DNA of 49,611 bases, taken from NCBI GenBank assembly GCA_017398335.1, contig JAFQGK010000056.1, forward strand, positions 1-49,611. The letters run 5' to 3'. The notes under the pieces are model-generated. The model saw only the letters and a program-made list of their open reading frames with translations. It did not search any database and was not told the origin of the DNA. Within the stretch, counting starts at the first letter, position 1. Each line of letters opens with the position of its first letter. A program made the position numbers and the translations under genes. Shown piece by piece: positions 9,343-18,362 of the stretch. Origin of the DNA: Bacteroidales bacterium (lineage in GTDB: Bacteria > Bacteroidota > Bacteroidia > Bacteroidales > UBA932).

Positions 9343-10107
9343 TCATACGATTATAAGTTTTACTCCCAGATGTTCGATTCTTTTCTTCATTTCATCAGAG
9401 ATTCCGCTGTCAGTGATAAGAATATCAATGTCTCCCACTTCGCAGATTCTTGCAAATCCCCGCTGCCCGATCTTGCTGGAATCCGACAGGACTATAGATG
9501 TTTGTGAAGAAGTCATCATTTTCTTAGTGATGGTGGCTTCTTCTCCTGTTCCGCAGGTTAGTCCATAGTCCAGATCTATACCGTCCACTCCAAAGAAAAC
9601 TTTCGAGCAGAACAGGTTCTCGATCGTATTGCTTGCTTCCGAGCCGAGAACAGAAAGCGTGTTGCCGAAAAGAATACCTCCGACCTGCATGACCGTGATT
9701 CCCGGGATATCTCCAAGCTGGGCGGATATGTTCACTGACACACTCACTACATTGAGTCTTCCTTTCGGTTTTATGGCTTCCGCAAACAGCGCTATTGTGG
9801 ACCCTGATGCGATAAGGATAGATTCGTCTGCCTGGATGAGAGATGCCGCTTTCTCTGCAATCTTCTGCTTAGCTTCGAAGTTGATCAGTTTCTTGGCTCC
9901 AAGATTCATGTCCATTATCTGAGGTGCTGTCGGAATAGCACTTCCGTGTGCCCTCTGCAGAACACCTTGGGCTTCAAGATATTTAAGGTCTTTTCTTATT
10001 GTTGTCTGGGTCACTCCCAGCTCTTGAGCAAGCTGCGAGACCTTGACAAATCCATCCTTGATTATGTGGTCAAGTATGTGTTTTCTCCGTTGTCCGAGTG
10101 TTGACAT
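9343..10107 (-). CDS. DeoR-family transcriptional regulator
   Basis: 254 aa. An N-terminal winged helix-turn-helix (VSQLAQELGVTQTTIRKDLKYLEAQ split over residues about 23-47) is followed by a DeoR C-terminal sugar-phosphate sensor domain (ILIASGSTIALFAEAI, VFFGVDGID, IVLSDSSKIG). Such proteins normally repress sugar operons and are released by a phosphorylated sugar. The operator is probably the 18-bp inverted repeat at 10157-10197, which overlaps this gene's own promoter. Its location between the GH78-like operon and the SusCD operon makes it the candidate regulator of both, and an amino-sugar phosphate made by the kinase at 28888 would be a natural inducer (inference). Confidence 0.9.
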   Translation of the reverse strand: MSTLGQRRKHILDHIIKDGFVKVSQLAQELGVTQTTIRKDLKYLEAQGVLQRAHGSAIPTAPQIMDMNLGAKKLINFEAKQKIAEKAASLIQADESILIASGSTIALFAEAIKPKGRLNVVSVSVNISAQLGDIPGITVMQVGGILFGNTLSVLGSEASNTIENLFCSKVFFGVDGIDLDYGLTCGTGEEATITKKMMTSSQTSIVLSDSSKIGQRGFARICEVGDIDILITDSGISDEMKKRIEHLGVKLIIV

Positions 10108-10129
10108 ATTGTGAATTGTTTCGCATCAA

Positions 10130-10161
10130 CAAAAATATAAATTGTCGTAAAAAAATCCAAA
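10130..10161 (-). promoter_or_regulatory. deoR promoter
   Basis: On the minus strand TTTG (10161-10158) and TATTTTTG (10137-10130) are separated by 20 nt, a full -33/-7 match. The -33 box lies inside the left arm of the inverted repeat at 10157-10197, so a regulator bound there would block its own promoter. Confidence 0.7.
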
Positions 10162-10197
10162 TTTGTTTCGTTTTCGCTTAAAACGAAACAAATTTGG
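10157..10197. promoter_or_regulatory. 18-bp perfect inverted repeat, candidate DeoR operator
   Basis: Arms CCAAATTTGTTTCGTTTT (10157-10174) and AAAACGAAACAAATTTGG (10180-10197) are perfectly complementary around a 5-nt centre CGCTT. Further half-site-like copies of GTTTCG/CGAAA occur at 10118-10123, 10212-10220 (AAAACGAAA) and 10251-10262 (CGAAAATGAAAC, between the susC -33 and -7 boxes). TTTCGTTTY-type repeats resemble operators of the DeoR/AgaR group. Assignment to the adjacent regulator is inferred. Confidence 0.7.
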
Positions 10198-10247
10198 TGA
10201 AAATTACAAATAAAACGAAAGCATATAATTGATTTATATTCAAAAAG

Positions 10248-10279
10248 TTGCGAAAATGAAACTTTTGTTTATATATTTG
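10248..10279 (+). promoter_or_regulatory. Promoter of the SusCD operon
   Basis: TTG (10248-10250) and TATATTTG (10272-10279) are spaced by 21 nt, matching the Bacteroidetes consensus with a short -33 box. The expected start near 10286 gives a leader of about 35 nt before the ATG at 10321. CGAAA/GAAAC half-sites lie between the two boxes. Confidence 0.65.
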
Positions 10280-10320
10280 GGAAAACAACCACATTAATAA
10301 CCCTTAAAACTACAAAACTT

Positions 10321-13300
10321 ATGAGTCCGATTAAGCAATTTACATTGGCCCTCACTTGCGTATTTGCGCTTTTAGTGGGGGGGGGCAGCATCAGCCCAGA
10401 ATAGGACGGTTACGGGTGTCGTATCGGCGACTTCAGGCGAAAGTGTTATTGGCGCTGGAGTGCTGATTGACGGAACAACAAAGGGTGTAACTACTGATAT
10501 AGACGGTAAGTATTCCATTGAAGTTCCGGGTGATGCCACTCTTGTTTTCTCAAGCATTGGCTATAAGACCGTACAGGTAAAGGTCAATGGCCGTGCAGTT
10601 GTCAATGTTACCCTTGAAAACGATTCCCAGCTTCTTGAAGAAGCAGTTGCAGTCGGTTACGGTAATCAGAGTAAACTCACTCTGACAGGTTCGGTAGCCC
10701 AGACAACAGGTCGCGAGCTGGCAAAGAACTCTTCAGTCAACCTTTCACAGGGTCTTGCAGGCCGTATGCCGGGCGTGATTGTCAACAACCGTTCAGGTGA
10801 GCCTGGTAAGGATGATGCAACAATGTTCATCCGTGGCCGCTCGACACTCGGCAACAACTCTCCACTTATCATCATCGATGGTATCCCTGGTCGTGGAGAC
10901 GAATTTTCACGTCTTACGGGTGAGGAAATCGAGAGCATCAACGTTCTTAAGGATGCTTCAGGTGCTATCTACGGTGCACGTTCAGCGAATGGTGTAATTC
11001 TCGTTACTACTAAGCGCGGACGCTATGGTGACGCTCCAAGAGTTACATTCACGTATGACCTTGGTCTTCAGCAGCCTACCAAGACCGTGCAGATGGCGGA
11101 TGCCGTCCTTTATGCAGAGGCATACAATGCATCCCTTGCAATCACCGGTGCAGCACCTATTTATAATGAAACCCAGCTCAATCACTATAGGACTGGAGAC
11201 GATCCTATCCTATATCCTAATATTGACTGGTATGATATGGCTGTCAAGCCTGTTTCCGCTCAGCATAAATATGGTGTGAGCATCAACGGAGGTTCTGACA
11301 GAGTGGCTTACTTCGTACAGTTCAACGGACAGTTCCAGGACGGTATCTACCACAAGTCTGCTACCAACTACAGCCAGTACAATGTCCGTTCTAACATTGA
11401 CATTCAGGTAACCAAGGGCATCAAGCTCGGTTTTGACCTCAATGCGCGTCAGCAGCATAAGAACTACTCTGCTTTCGGAGCAAGTGGTGATGGCGGTATC
11501 TTCTACATGCTTCAGCGTAGATTCCCTACTTCTCAGCCATTCTATCCTGATTATCCATATGAAAGATATACAGGCGGTGACAACCCTATAGTAATGGTAC
11601 AGGATCTTACCGGTTATAACAAAACTACCCTCAATACAATAAGTGCGACATTCTCTGCAAACTGGGATCTCAGCTGGATCACAAAGGGTCTGTCTGTAAA
11701 CGGTAAGATGGCGTACGACGTAGTTCAGTCTTTCAACAAGACATGGAAGAAGAACTGGAAGTATTGGAAATATGATGAGATTACCGAGACATATGAGGAG
11801 AAGACTTCAGCAAACTTCACCAGCCCTAATCTCTCAGAGTCTCAGAACAACTGTCATACACTCACTATCAATGCCAATATCAACTATGACCGCGATTTCA
11901 ACGGTCATCATGTGACAGCTCTCGCAGGTTTCGAGCAGAGCCAGTTCAGAAGAGACAAGTTCAATGCTGATATCAATCAGTATGATTCTGATATCCTTGA
12001 TGAATTCTTCGCCGGTACAGCCGACAAAGCTTATTATGGTATCGGAGGTTCTGCAACAGAGACTGCACGTCGAAGCTTCTTCGGCCGTGTAGGATACGAC
12101 TGGAAGAGCAAGTATATGATCCAGGGTATCGTCCGTTTCGATGGATCGGAGAATTTCCCTAAGGAAAACCGTTGGGGTGTGTTCCCTGGCGTTTCAGTGG
12201 GTTGGCGTATTTCAGAGGAGCCTTGGGTTAAGGACAACGCTCCTGCTCTTACAAACCTCAAGGTCCGTGCTTCTTTCGGACAGCAGGGTAACGATCAGGT
12301 TTCTGCGTTCCAGTATATGACAACTTATGCTTATAGCAGTGCAATCCGTTATAGCATGGAGGTCGATGGAAAGAAAGTCAACGCTATCATTCCGGGCGTG
12401 ATTCCTAACCCTAACATCACTTGGGAGGTCGCTAATACATGGAATGTCGGAGTTGACGGTAATATCAACAACGGTATGTTCGGATGGGAAGTTGAAGCAT
12501 TCCATACCCGTCGTTCTAACATCCTTTGTTCTCGTAGCGGTTCTGTACCTTATTATACAGGTCTTACAGGCTCTCTTCCTGCTGAGAACATAGGTATCGT
12601 ATCCAACAAGGGTTTCGAGCTCCAGCTCTCACACGAGAATCGCGTTGCGAACGGTGAATTCATGTATCAGCTTACTGGTAACTTCATGTTCGCAAGAAAC
12701 AGAATCGAGTACATGGACGAGGCTCCTTACGGTGAAAAATATAAATATATGGAGCAGACAGGTCATCCTATGGGTTCTACTCTCCTGTATGTAGCTAAGG
12801 GTGTAAACAAGACTCAGGAAGATCTCGACAACAACCCTCAGTACAAGGGAGCTACACTTGGTGACCTTATGTTCGAAGACCTTGACGGTGACGGTCAGAT
12901 CACTTCTTTCGACCAGAAGCGTTGCGATCTTACAGTAGTTCCTGAGATTGTATTCGGTCTCAACTTCACTGCTCAGTACAAGGGCTTTGACTTCACAATG
13001 CTCCTTCAGGGACAGGGCCGTGCAAGATATCTTTATACTCCTACAACTGACCCTCAGTCAGACAATCTTGAGTATCATATAGCAAAGAATGCATGGACAT
13101 TGACTAACAGGGATTCAGACTATCCACGTATCGGTTCACAGATCACAAGATTGAATTCGACTTATTGGTATAGAAATGCATCGTTCCTGCGTCTCAAGAA
13201 TGTAGAGCTCGGATATACTATCCCTCAGAAGGCCTTCGGCAAGGTTCCGATCAGAGGTCTCAGATTCTACATCGCCGGTTACAACCTTCTTACTCTTACA

Positions 13301-13390
13301 GGACTTAAGGAAGTCGACCCAGAGTCAAGCAGTCGTAGCTCATACCCTCAGATGCGTATTTACAACGCAGGTGTTAAACTTTCATTCTAA
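10321..13390 (+). CDS. susC: SusC/RagA-type TonB-dependent transporter, frameshifted at a 9-G tract
   Basis: About 1022 aa once the frame is restored. The ATG at 10321 begins a signal peptide (MSPIKQFTLALTCVFALLV), then nine consecutive G residues (10377-10385) throw the reading into a TAG at 10402 after 27 codons. With eight G the frame continues as GGAASAQNRTVTGVVS and joins the long ORF. The rest is intact: carboxypeptidase-regulatory-like domain (about residues 25-105, IGAGVLIDGTTKGV, DIDGKYSIEV), plug with IIIDGIPGRGDEF and SINVLKDASGAIYGARSANG, and a 22-strand-type barrel ending VKLSF. It imports oligomers across the outer membrane with SusD, 18 bp downstream. Either a slippage-type ON/OFF switch caught OFF, or an assembly error. 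Confidence 0.88.
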
Positions 13391-13408
13391 TTCCTAAGGA
13401 GATATTTT

Positions 13409-15349
13409 ATGAAAAAGATATTATCAATTCTTGCATTTGCTGCAGTAATGGTATCCTGCGCCGATGATTTTCTTGACAAGGTTCCTCTTGACAAGCTCTC
13501 AGAGGATGCAGTGTTCAACAGCCCTCAGCTTGCAGAGGCATACGTGAATGCTCTTTATCCGGTACTGCCGGATCCGTTCCAGGAAGGTAACATCAGCTGT
13601 ATCACTGATGAAGGATTCTTCAGATACGGAGGCTCTTCTACACGTTACATGTATGACGGACGTCTCAGCCCTTCTACTATCCTGTATATATCTGAAGGTG
13701 GACAGGCTCATGACTCAAGAACAACTACTCTCAACATATGGAACAGAGCATATGAGTTTATCTACAAGATGAACTACTTCCTCCGTGCCGCAGAGAGCGG
13801 AGACTCAAGACTTGACAAAGAGTCTTCCGACAGATTGAAAGGAGAGGTTTATTTCCTCCGTGCGTGGGCTTATTATAACCTTATCCAGCGTTACGCAGGT
13901 GTTCCTATCATCAAGACTCCTCACAGTATCGGCGGATCCGAGGACTTCAAGGTAACAAGGTCGAATTTCGACGACTGCGTTGATTTTATCCTCGAAGACC
14001 TTGTCAAGGCAGAAGAGCTCCTTCCTGACAAAGGCGCTTCAAAACGTGGTAGAGTAAACAAGGATGTTGCTCTTGCTCTCCGCGCTCGCGTTACCCTCCT
14101 TGCTGCTTCCAAGCTGTTCAATGACCCGGATTCTCCTAATCCTTCAATCTGGAAGGGTAAGTATGACTATGAGAACAAGTGGCAGAGAGCATATGATGCA
14201 TGTGAGGCTATAGTGAACAGGGCAGATGTTGATGGAGCTTATGCTCTGGATGACAAATACTCGGACACATGGAAGGATCTGGATTCTCCTGAGCTTATCT
14301 GGGCTAAGTATTTTGTGACTACAGAGGATATCGACAAGGCACAGCTTTATTATTCTCTCGAGTACTACAACGGTTGGACAGCTCTGCAGCCTACTCAGGC
14401 GATAATGATCGATTATGAAATGAACAACGGTAAGAAGTTCTTTGAAGAAGGGTCGGGATTTGATCCTGAGCAGCCTTTCGCAAACCGTGACCCTCGTTTC
14501 TACTATTCGATTGTTACTCCGTTCAGCAAATATGGTGTAATTGAAGATGGCACTTACAATGAATATGAACTTCAGATGTACCTCCTCTTCAAGGATAAGA
14601 CTGTGGCTGATTTCGAGAAAGGCAAGACTATGCCGGATTACGATGATAAGGCAAAAGACCTTGCTCACGCGGTTACTCACAGTGGTCTCGAACTCAGAAA
14701 GTGGTATGACCCTCAGAAGCCTATTACTGACAAGCAGACCATCTCTCCATTCTATCCTTGGTTCCGTCTTGCCGAGTTCTATCTGAACTTTGCTGAGGCT
14801 GCTTACATGTGTGGCAAAGAGGACGTGTGCCGTACTTACATCAATAAGGTCCGTGCACGTGCAGATGTGAACATGCCGCCTGTAACCGAATCTGGCGAGG
14901 CTCTTTGGGATCGAGTAGTGAATGAGCGTCGTATCGAGATGGCATTCGAGTTTACACGTTACTTCGATGTCCGCCGCTGGATGATCGCTGATAAGTATGA
15001 GAATGTGCCTATCGCGGGTATGAGGACCATGGTTCTTGAGAACGGTTCTAAGCAGGAAGTTCTCTACCGTATGGCTCGTCTTTCTTCAGACGTCAACAAG
15101 AATACTTGCTACTATTGGGAGAACTCTTCAGAAAAAGAGACCTATGAAGCAGGTAACAGCGGCAGACCGCTCCAGACCAAGTGGACTTACAGATGGCTTG
15201 GAAAGGATTATGAGATCGATTACGGTGAGTGCCCTCTCACATTCTCTCCAACTCAGAAGTATTTTGTTCCAGCAAACTACTTGATGCCGATTCCGGAAAC
15301 TGAAATCAAGAAGTCTGGAGAGTTTATAGCTCAGAATCCAGGTTATTAA
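13409..15349 (+). CDS. susD: SusD/RagB-type surface glycan-binding lipoprotein
   Basis: 646 aa. Signal peptide II with lipobox MVSC (Cys about residue 17) followed by ADDFLDK, whose acidic residues fit surface export. Typical SusD sequence follows: LDKVPLDKLSEDAVFNS, the TPR-like AYNLIQRYAGVPI region and the C-terminal RLAEFYLNFAEAAY and NERRIEMAFEFTRYFDVRRW blocks. It caps the SusC barrel and presents the ligand. Intact, in contrast to the frameshifted susC. Next gene starts 8 bp downstream. Confidence 0.95.
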   Translation: MKKILSILAFAAVMVSCADDFLDKVPLDKLSEDAVFNSPQLAEAYVNALYPVLPDPFQEGNISCITDEGFFRYGGSSTRYMYDGRLSPSTILYISEGGQAHDSRTTTLNIWNRAYEFIYKMNYFLRAAESGDSRLDKESSDRLKGEVYFLRAWAYYNLIQRYAGVPIIKTPHSIGGSEDFKVTRSNFDDCVDFILEDLVKAEELLPDKGASKRGRVNKDVALALRARVTLLAASKLFNDPDSPNPSIWKGKYDYENKWQRAYDACEAIVNRADVDGAYALDDKYSDTWKDLDSPELIWAKYFVTTEDIDKAQLYYSLEYYNGWTALQPTQAIMIDYEMNNGKKFFEEGSGFDPEQPFANRDPRFYYSIVTPFSKYGVIEDGTYNEYELQMYLLFKDKTVADFEKGKTMPDYDDKAKDLAHAVTHSGLELRKWYDPQKPITDKQTISPFYPWFRLAEFYLNFAEAAYMCGKEDVCRTYINKVRARADVNMPPVTESGEALWDRVVNERRIEMAFEFTRYFDVRRWMIADKYENVPIAGMRTMVLENGSKQEVLYRMARLSSDVNKNTCYYWENSSEKETYEAGNSGRPLQTKWTYRWLGKDYEIDYGECPLTFSPTQKYFVPANYLMPIPETEIKKSGEFIAQNPGY

Positions 15350-15357
15350 TAGATTAT

Positions 15358-18300
15358 ATGAGAAGACTCTTCTTGTCAATAATTGCAGTCTTGGCGATGT
15401 GCTCGTGTTCGAGCACATCGCTCAGATGCAATTTTGTCTCAGCAGATATATCTACGCTTGAGGACGAACATGTGGTACTTGCGGGCTTCGCTGCAAGGGA
15501 TGGACTTTCAGACGGGATTCATATTCCGTTGAGGACTCATGCATTAGCTGTTACGGACGGACAGCAGAAGATATGTATCATCTCTAACGACCTTATGGAG
15601 CTCTCTCCTTCATTGGCGGGAGAGATAAGGACGGAGATCAGCAGACGTTCAGGTCTGCCGTATGACAACATCCTGCTCCATTGCATCCACACTCATAGTG
15701 CCCCTCGTTTTGGTGGCGCAAGTGCTCAGCCAGGTGGTACAAATGCCACTTACAAGGAGCGCGCAGTGGAGGCGATAATAGCCAATGCAGTACAGGCCAT
15801 CTCTGATGAGAAATCCTACAGGGACTTTTCTCTGGAGATTGCCAAGGGTACAACAGACATAAACAGAAACCGATGCGAAGCAGACGGACCTGTTGACCAT
15901 GCATTATATGCAGCAAGGCTTCTTGACAGGAAAGGCAAGCCAATATGTGCCTTCTTCAACCTTGCCTGTCATCCTGTAAGCATGGGACATATCAGCCTGA
16001 TGCTTTCATCCGACTATTCAGGAGTTGCGCGAAGAAATATCTCGAAGGACTGGGGATGTGAAGTCTTCCAGCTGACCGGCGCATCCGGAAACATGAATCC
16101 GATAGGTCCTGAAAGTACTTACGAGCAGGCCGAGATTATTGGTGCAGATCTATATGGTTCACTTAAGGCTCTTGAGTTCGAGAAGGTTCCGGCTCAGGGT
16201 ATGCTCAAGTTCTCTACAGGCGTCGCAGAACTTCCATATAGCATCGACGAAGTGACTCCAGAGGCTGTCAAGGCTCACGCTGACGATCTCGTCGAGAACA
16301 TGAAGACCGTATTCCCTCGCTTTGCAAGAGATGTACGCGGATGGGAGGCTGAAATACTTGAAAGATTCGAAAGCGGACCGGTAAAGAGCAAGCTGGACTT
16401 CAATATGGCTGCCCTCAATATGGACGGTGTCCTCTTCTTCTTCACTCAGGGCGAGCCATTCTGCGAGTATCAGATGGAGGCACGTGAGTCCTTCCCGGGC
16501 AAAACAGTGTTCTTTGCCGGCTATACAGGCGGTCAGAACTCTTATCTGCCTTCAGCTCATGCCTTCGCTACCCGAAAGGGATATGAATATGAAATAGAGC
16601 AGATGCATGTGTATATCAAGGCTCCTTATCCTCTGTCCGACAAGATGCCGGAGGCTTACAAGGAGGCGGTTTTCCAGACCATTGCTTCAGTCAATGACGC
16701 TGACCGCTACAGCATCATCCCTGCTCCGGTCTCACTTGAACCACGTCATGGTGAAAACACATTTACAGGTGAGCCGAAAATCAAGTATGTAGAGGATGCA
16801 GACGTAGCTCCTGAAGGCTATATCCTCGACATTACACCTAAGACAGTTACAGTCACTGCATCCACAGATGCAGGACGTTATTATGCAATGCAGACAATCA
16901 AGCAGCTCCTGCCGGCAGATGTTTATGGACCGGAAGGTTTTGCTGACAAGAAATGGACCCTTCCATGCTGCAGGATCGAGGACAAGCCTAAACTTGCTTG
17001 GAGAGGAATGCATCTGGATTGCGGACGCTATTATTATCCTAAGGAGGAAGTGATGAAGTTCATCGATATGATGGCAATACATAAGCAGAATATGTTCCAT
17101 TGGCATCTTACCGAGGATCAGGGCTGGAGAATTGAAATCAAGAAATATCCGAAGCTTACAGAAATCGGCGCATGGAGAAAGGAGACGGCTGGTTATCCTG
17201 ACAAGGGAGAAAAGAGCGACGGAAAGCCTCACGGAGGTTTCTATACTCAGGATGACATCCGTGAAGTCGTAGCTTATGCAGCGGAGAGGTTCATCACAGT
17301 GGTTCCGGAAATCGAGCTTCCAGGACACTCGGGAGCTGCCATAGCTGCATATCCATGGCTTTCATGCACTCCTGACGAACCTAAGGAAGTTGTGACTTCA
17401 TGGGGTGTGAAGGAAGATGTGTTCTGTCCAAGTCCGAAGACATTCGAGTTTCTTGAGGATGTCTTTGATGAAGTGCTTGAGCTCTTCCCTTCTCCATATT
17501 ATCACATCGGTGGTGACGAATGCCCTAAGGAAGCATGGAGGGCAAGCGAATATTGCCATCACCTTGCCGACAGTCTTGGACTTTCGTCAGTCGATGACCT
17601 TCAGTATTATTTCGTGAAGCATTTCGACACATATCTTCGCGAAAGAGGTAAGACCGTAATCGGATGGGATGAGATTCTTGACGGCAGTGCAGTTCCAAGC
17701 ACTGTTGTGATGTCATATAGAGGACACGCACCGGCATCAAGGGCATTTGCAAAGGACATGAAGGTGATACTTGCCCCTAACAGATGGTGCTATTATGACT
17801 ATGACCAGGAAGAGATAGAGGACAAATTCAGCAATCACCATCTCTTCATAACGCTAAGAAAGGCCTATACTTATGATTATATGAAGTATCTGAATTCCGA
17901 TGTCGCAGGAAAGGCAGACAGCCTCCTTCTTGGTATTCAGGCTTGTGTATGGGGCGAATATATCCCTGATATCCCGAAGCTTCACAAGCAGACCTTCCCT
18001 CGTTCTGCAACCATAGCAGAAGTTACATGGACAGCGGATTCTTCACGCAACTGGAATGACTTCCGTATCCGTCTTGAAAAGGAGTTCGAGCGTCTCGAGG
18101 CAAAGGGAGTCGGATCGAGCAAGGCATATTGGCAGGTAATAGTGAATATGAACCTGGAATCAGAGTACCCTCGTGAAATCGAACTCGAGCTTGACTATCC
18201 TTATGCTGTCATAAGGTACACTACTGACGGAACAGAGCCTACATCTGATTCTCCTCTTGCTCCAAGGTATATGACCGTGAAGAAGGGTGACACAATCAGT

Positions 18301-18360
18301 GCAAGAGGCTTCAAGGCAGACGGCACTCCTGTAGGAACAACAATGACCAGAACATTCTGA
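15358..18360 (+). CDS. Ceramidase-like domain fused to GH20 beta-N-acetylhexosaminidase
   Basis: 1000 aa lipoprotein (MRRLFLSIIAVLAMCSC, Cys 15 or 17). Residues about 25-430 match the neutral/alkaline ceramidase N-terminal fold, with zinc-site-like motifs HCIHTHSAPR, FNLACHPVSMG, FTQGEPFCEYQ and a GYTGGQNSYLP loop. Residues about 455-870 are a complete GH20: a GH20b-type lead domain, then the barrel with FHWHLTEDQGW, ELPGHSGA and the catalytic pair D720-E721 in HIGGDECPKEAW. A chitobiase/Fn3-like C-terminal domain (YTTDGTEPTSDSPLAP) ends it. GH20 releases terminal beta-GlcNAc/GalNAc by substrate assistance; the first half suggests amide (N-acyl) hydrolysis, perhaps N-deacylation or a sugar-peptide amide, which is inference. 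Cotranscribed 2 bp before a paralogous GH20. Confidence 0.85.
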   Translation: MRRLFLSIIAVLAMCSCSSTSLRCNFVSADISTLEDEHVVLAGFAARDGLSDGIHIPLRTHALAVTDGQQKICIISNDLMELSPSLAGEIRTEISRRSGLPYDNILLHCIHTHSAPRFGGASAQPGGTNATYKERAVEAIIANAVQAISDEKSYRDFSLEIAKGTTDINRNRCEADGPVDHALYAARLLDRKGKPICAFFNLACHPVSMGHISLMLSSDYSGVARRNISKDWGCEVFQLTGASGNMNPIGPESTYEQAEIIGADLYGSLKALEFEKVPAQGMLKFSTGVAELPYSIDEVTPEAVKAHADDLVENMKTVFPRFARDVRGWEAEILERFESGPVKSKLDFNMAALNMDGVLFFFTQGEPFCEYQMEARESFPGKTVFFAGYTGGQNSYLPSAHAFATRKGYEYEIEQMHVYIKAPYPLSDKMPEAYKEAVFQTIASVNDADRYSIIPAPVSLEPRHGENTFTGEPKIKYVEDADVAPEGYILDITPKTVTVTASTDAGRYYAMQTIKQLLPADVYGPEGFADKKWTLPCCRIEDKPKLAWRGMHLDCGRYYYPKEEVMKFIDMMAIHKQNMFHWHLTEDQGWRIEIKKYPKLTEIGAWRKETAGYPDKGEKSDGKPHGGFYTQDDIREVVAYAAERFITVVPEIELPGHSGAAIAAYPWLSCTPDEPKEVVTSWGVKEDVFCPSPKTFEFLEDVFDEVLELFPSPYYHIGGDECPKEAWRASEYCHHLADSLGLSSVDDLQYYFVKHFDTYLRERGKTVIGWDEILDGSAVPSTVVMSYRGHAPASRAFAKDMKVILAPNRWCYYDYDQEEIEDKFSNHHLFITLRKAYTYDYMKYLNSDVAGKADSLLLGIQACVWGEYIPDIPKLHKQTFPRSATIAEVTWTADSSRNWNDFRIRLEKEFERLEAKGVGSSKAYWQVIVNMNLESEYPREIELELDYPYAVIRYTTDGTEPTSDSPLAPRYMTVKKGDTISARGFKADGTPVGTTMTRTF
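15394..15421 (+). other. Perfect 12-bp inverted repeat in the 5' coding region
   Basis: GCGATGTGCTCG (15394-15405) and CGAGCACATCGC (15410-15421) flank a TGTT loop, 37 nt after the A of the start codon, within the lipobox-coding region. It is one of several such hairpins at similar positions in this operon. Confidence 0.6.
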
Positions 18361-18362
18361 TT

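Noticed and set aside
10460-13390. SusC starting at the internal GTG at 10460
   Set aside because: This would remove the signal peptide and half of the regulatory-like domain; the upstream sequence reads through as normal SusC once one G is removed, so a frameshift is the better explanation.
13470-13500. Direct repeat CTTGACAAG in the susD start region
   Set aside because: It encodes the ordinary LDK repeats of a SusD N-terminus and shows no mobile or regulatory context.
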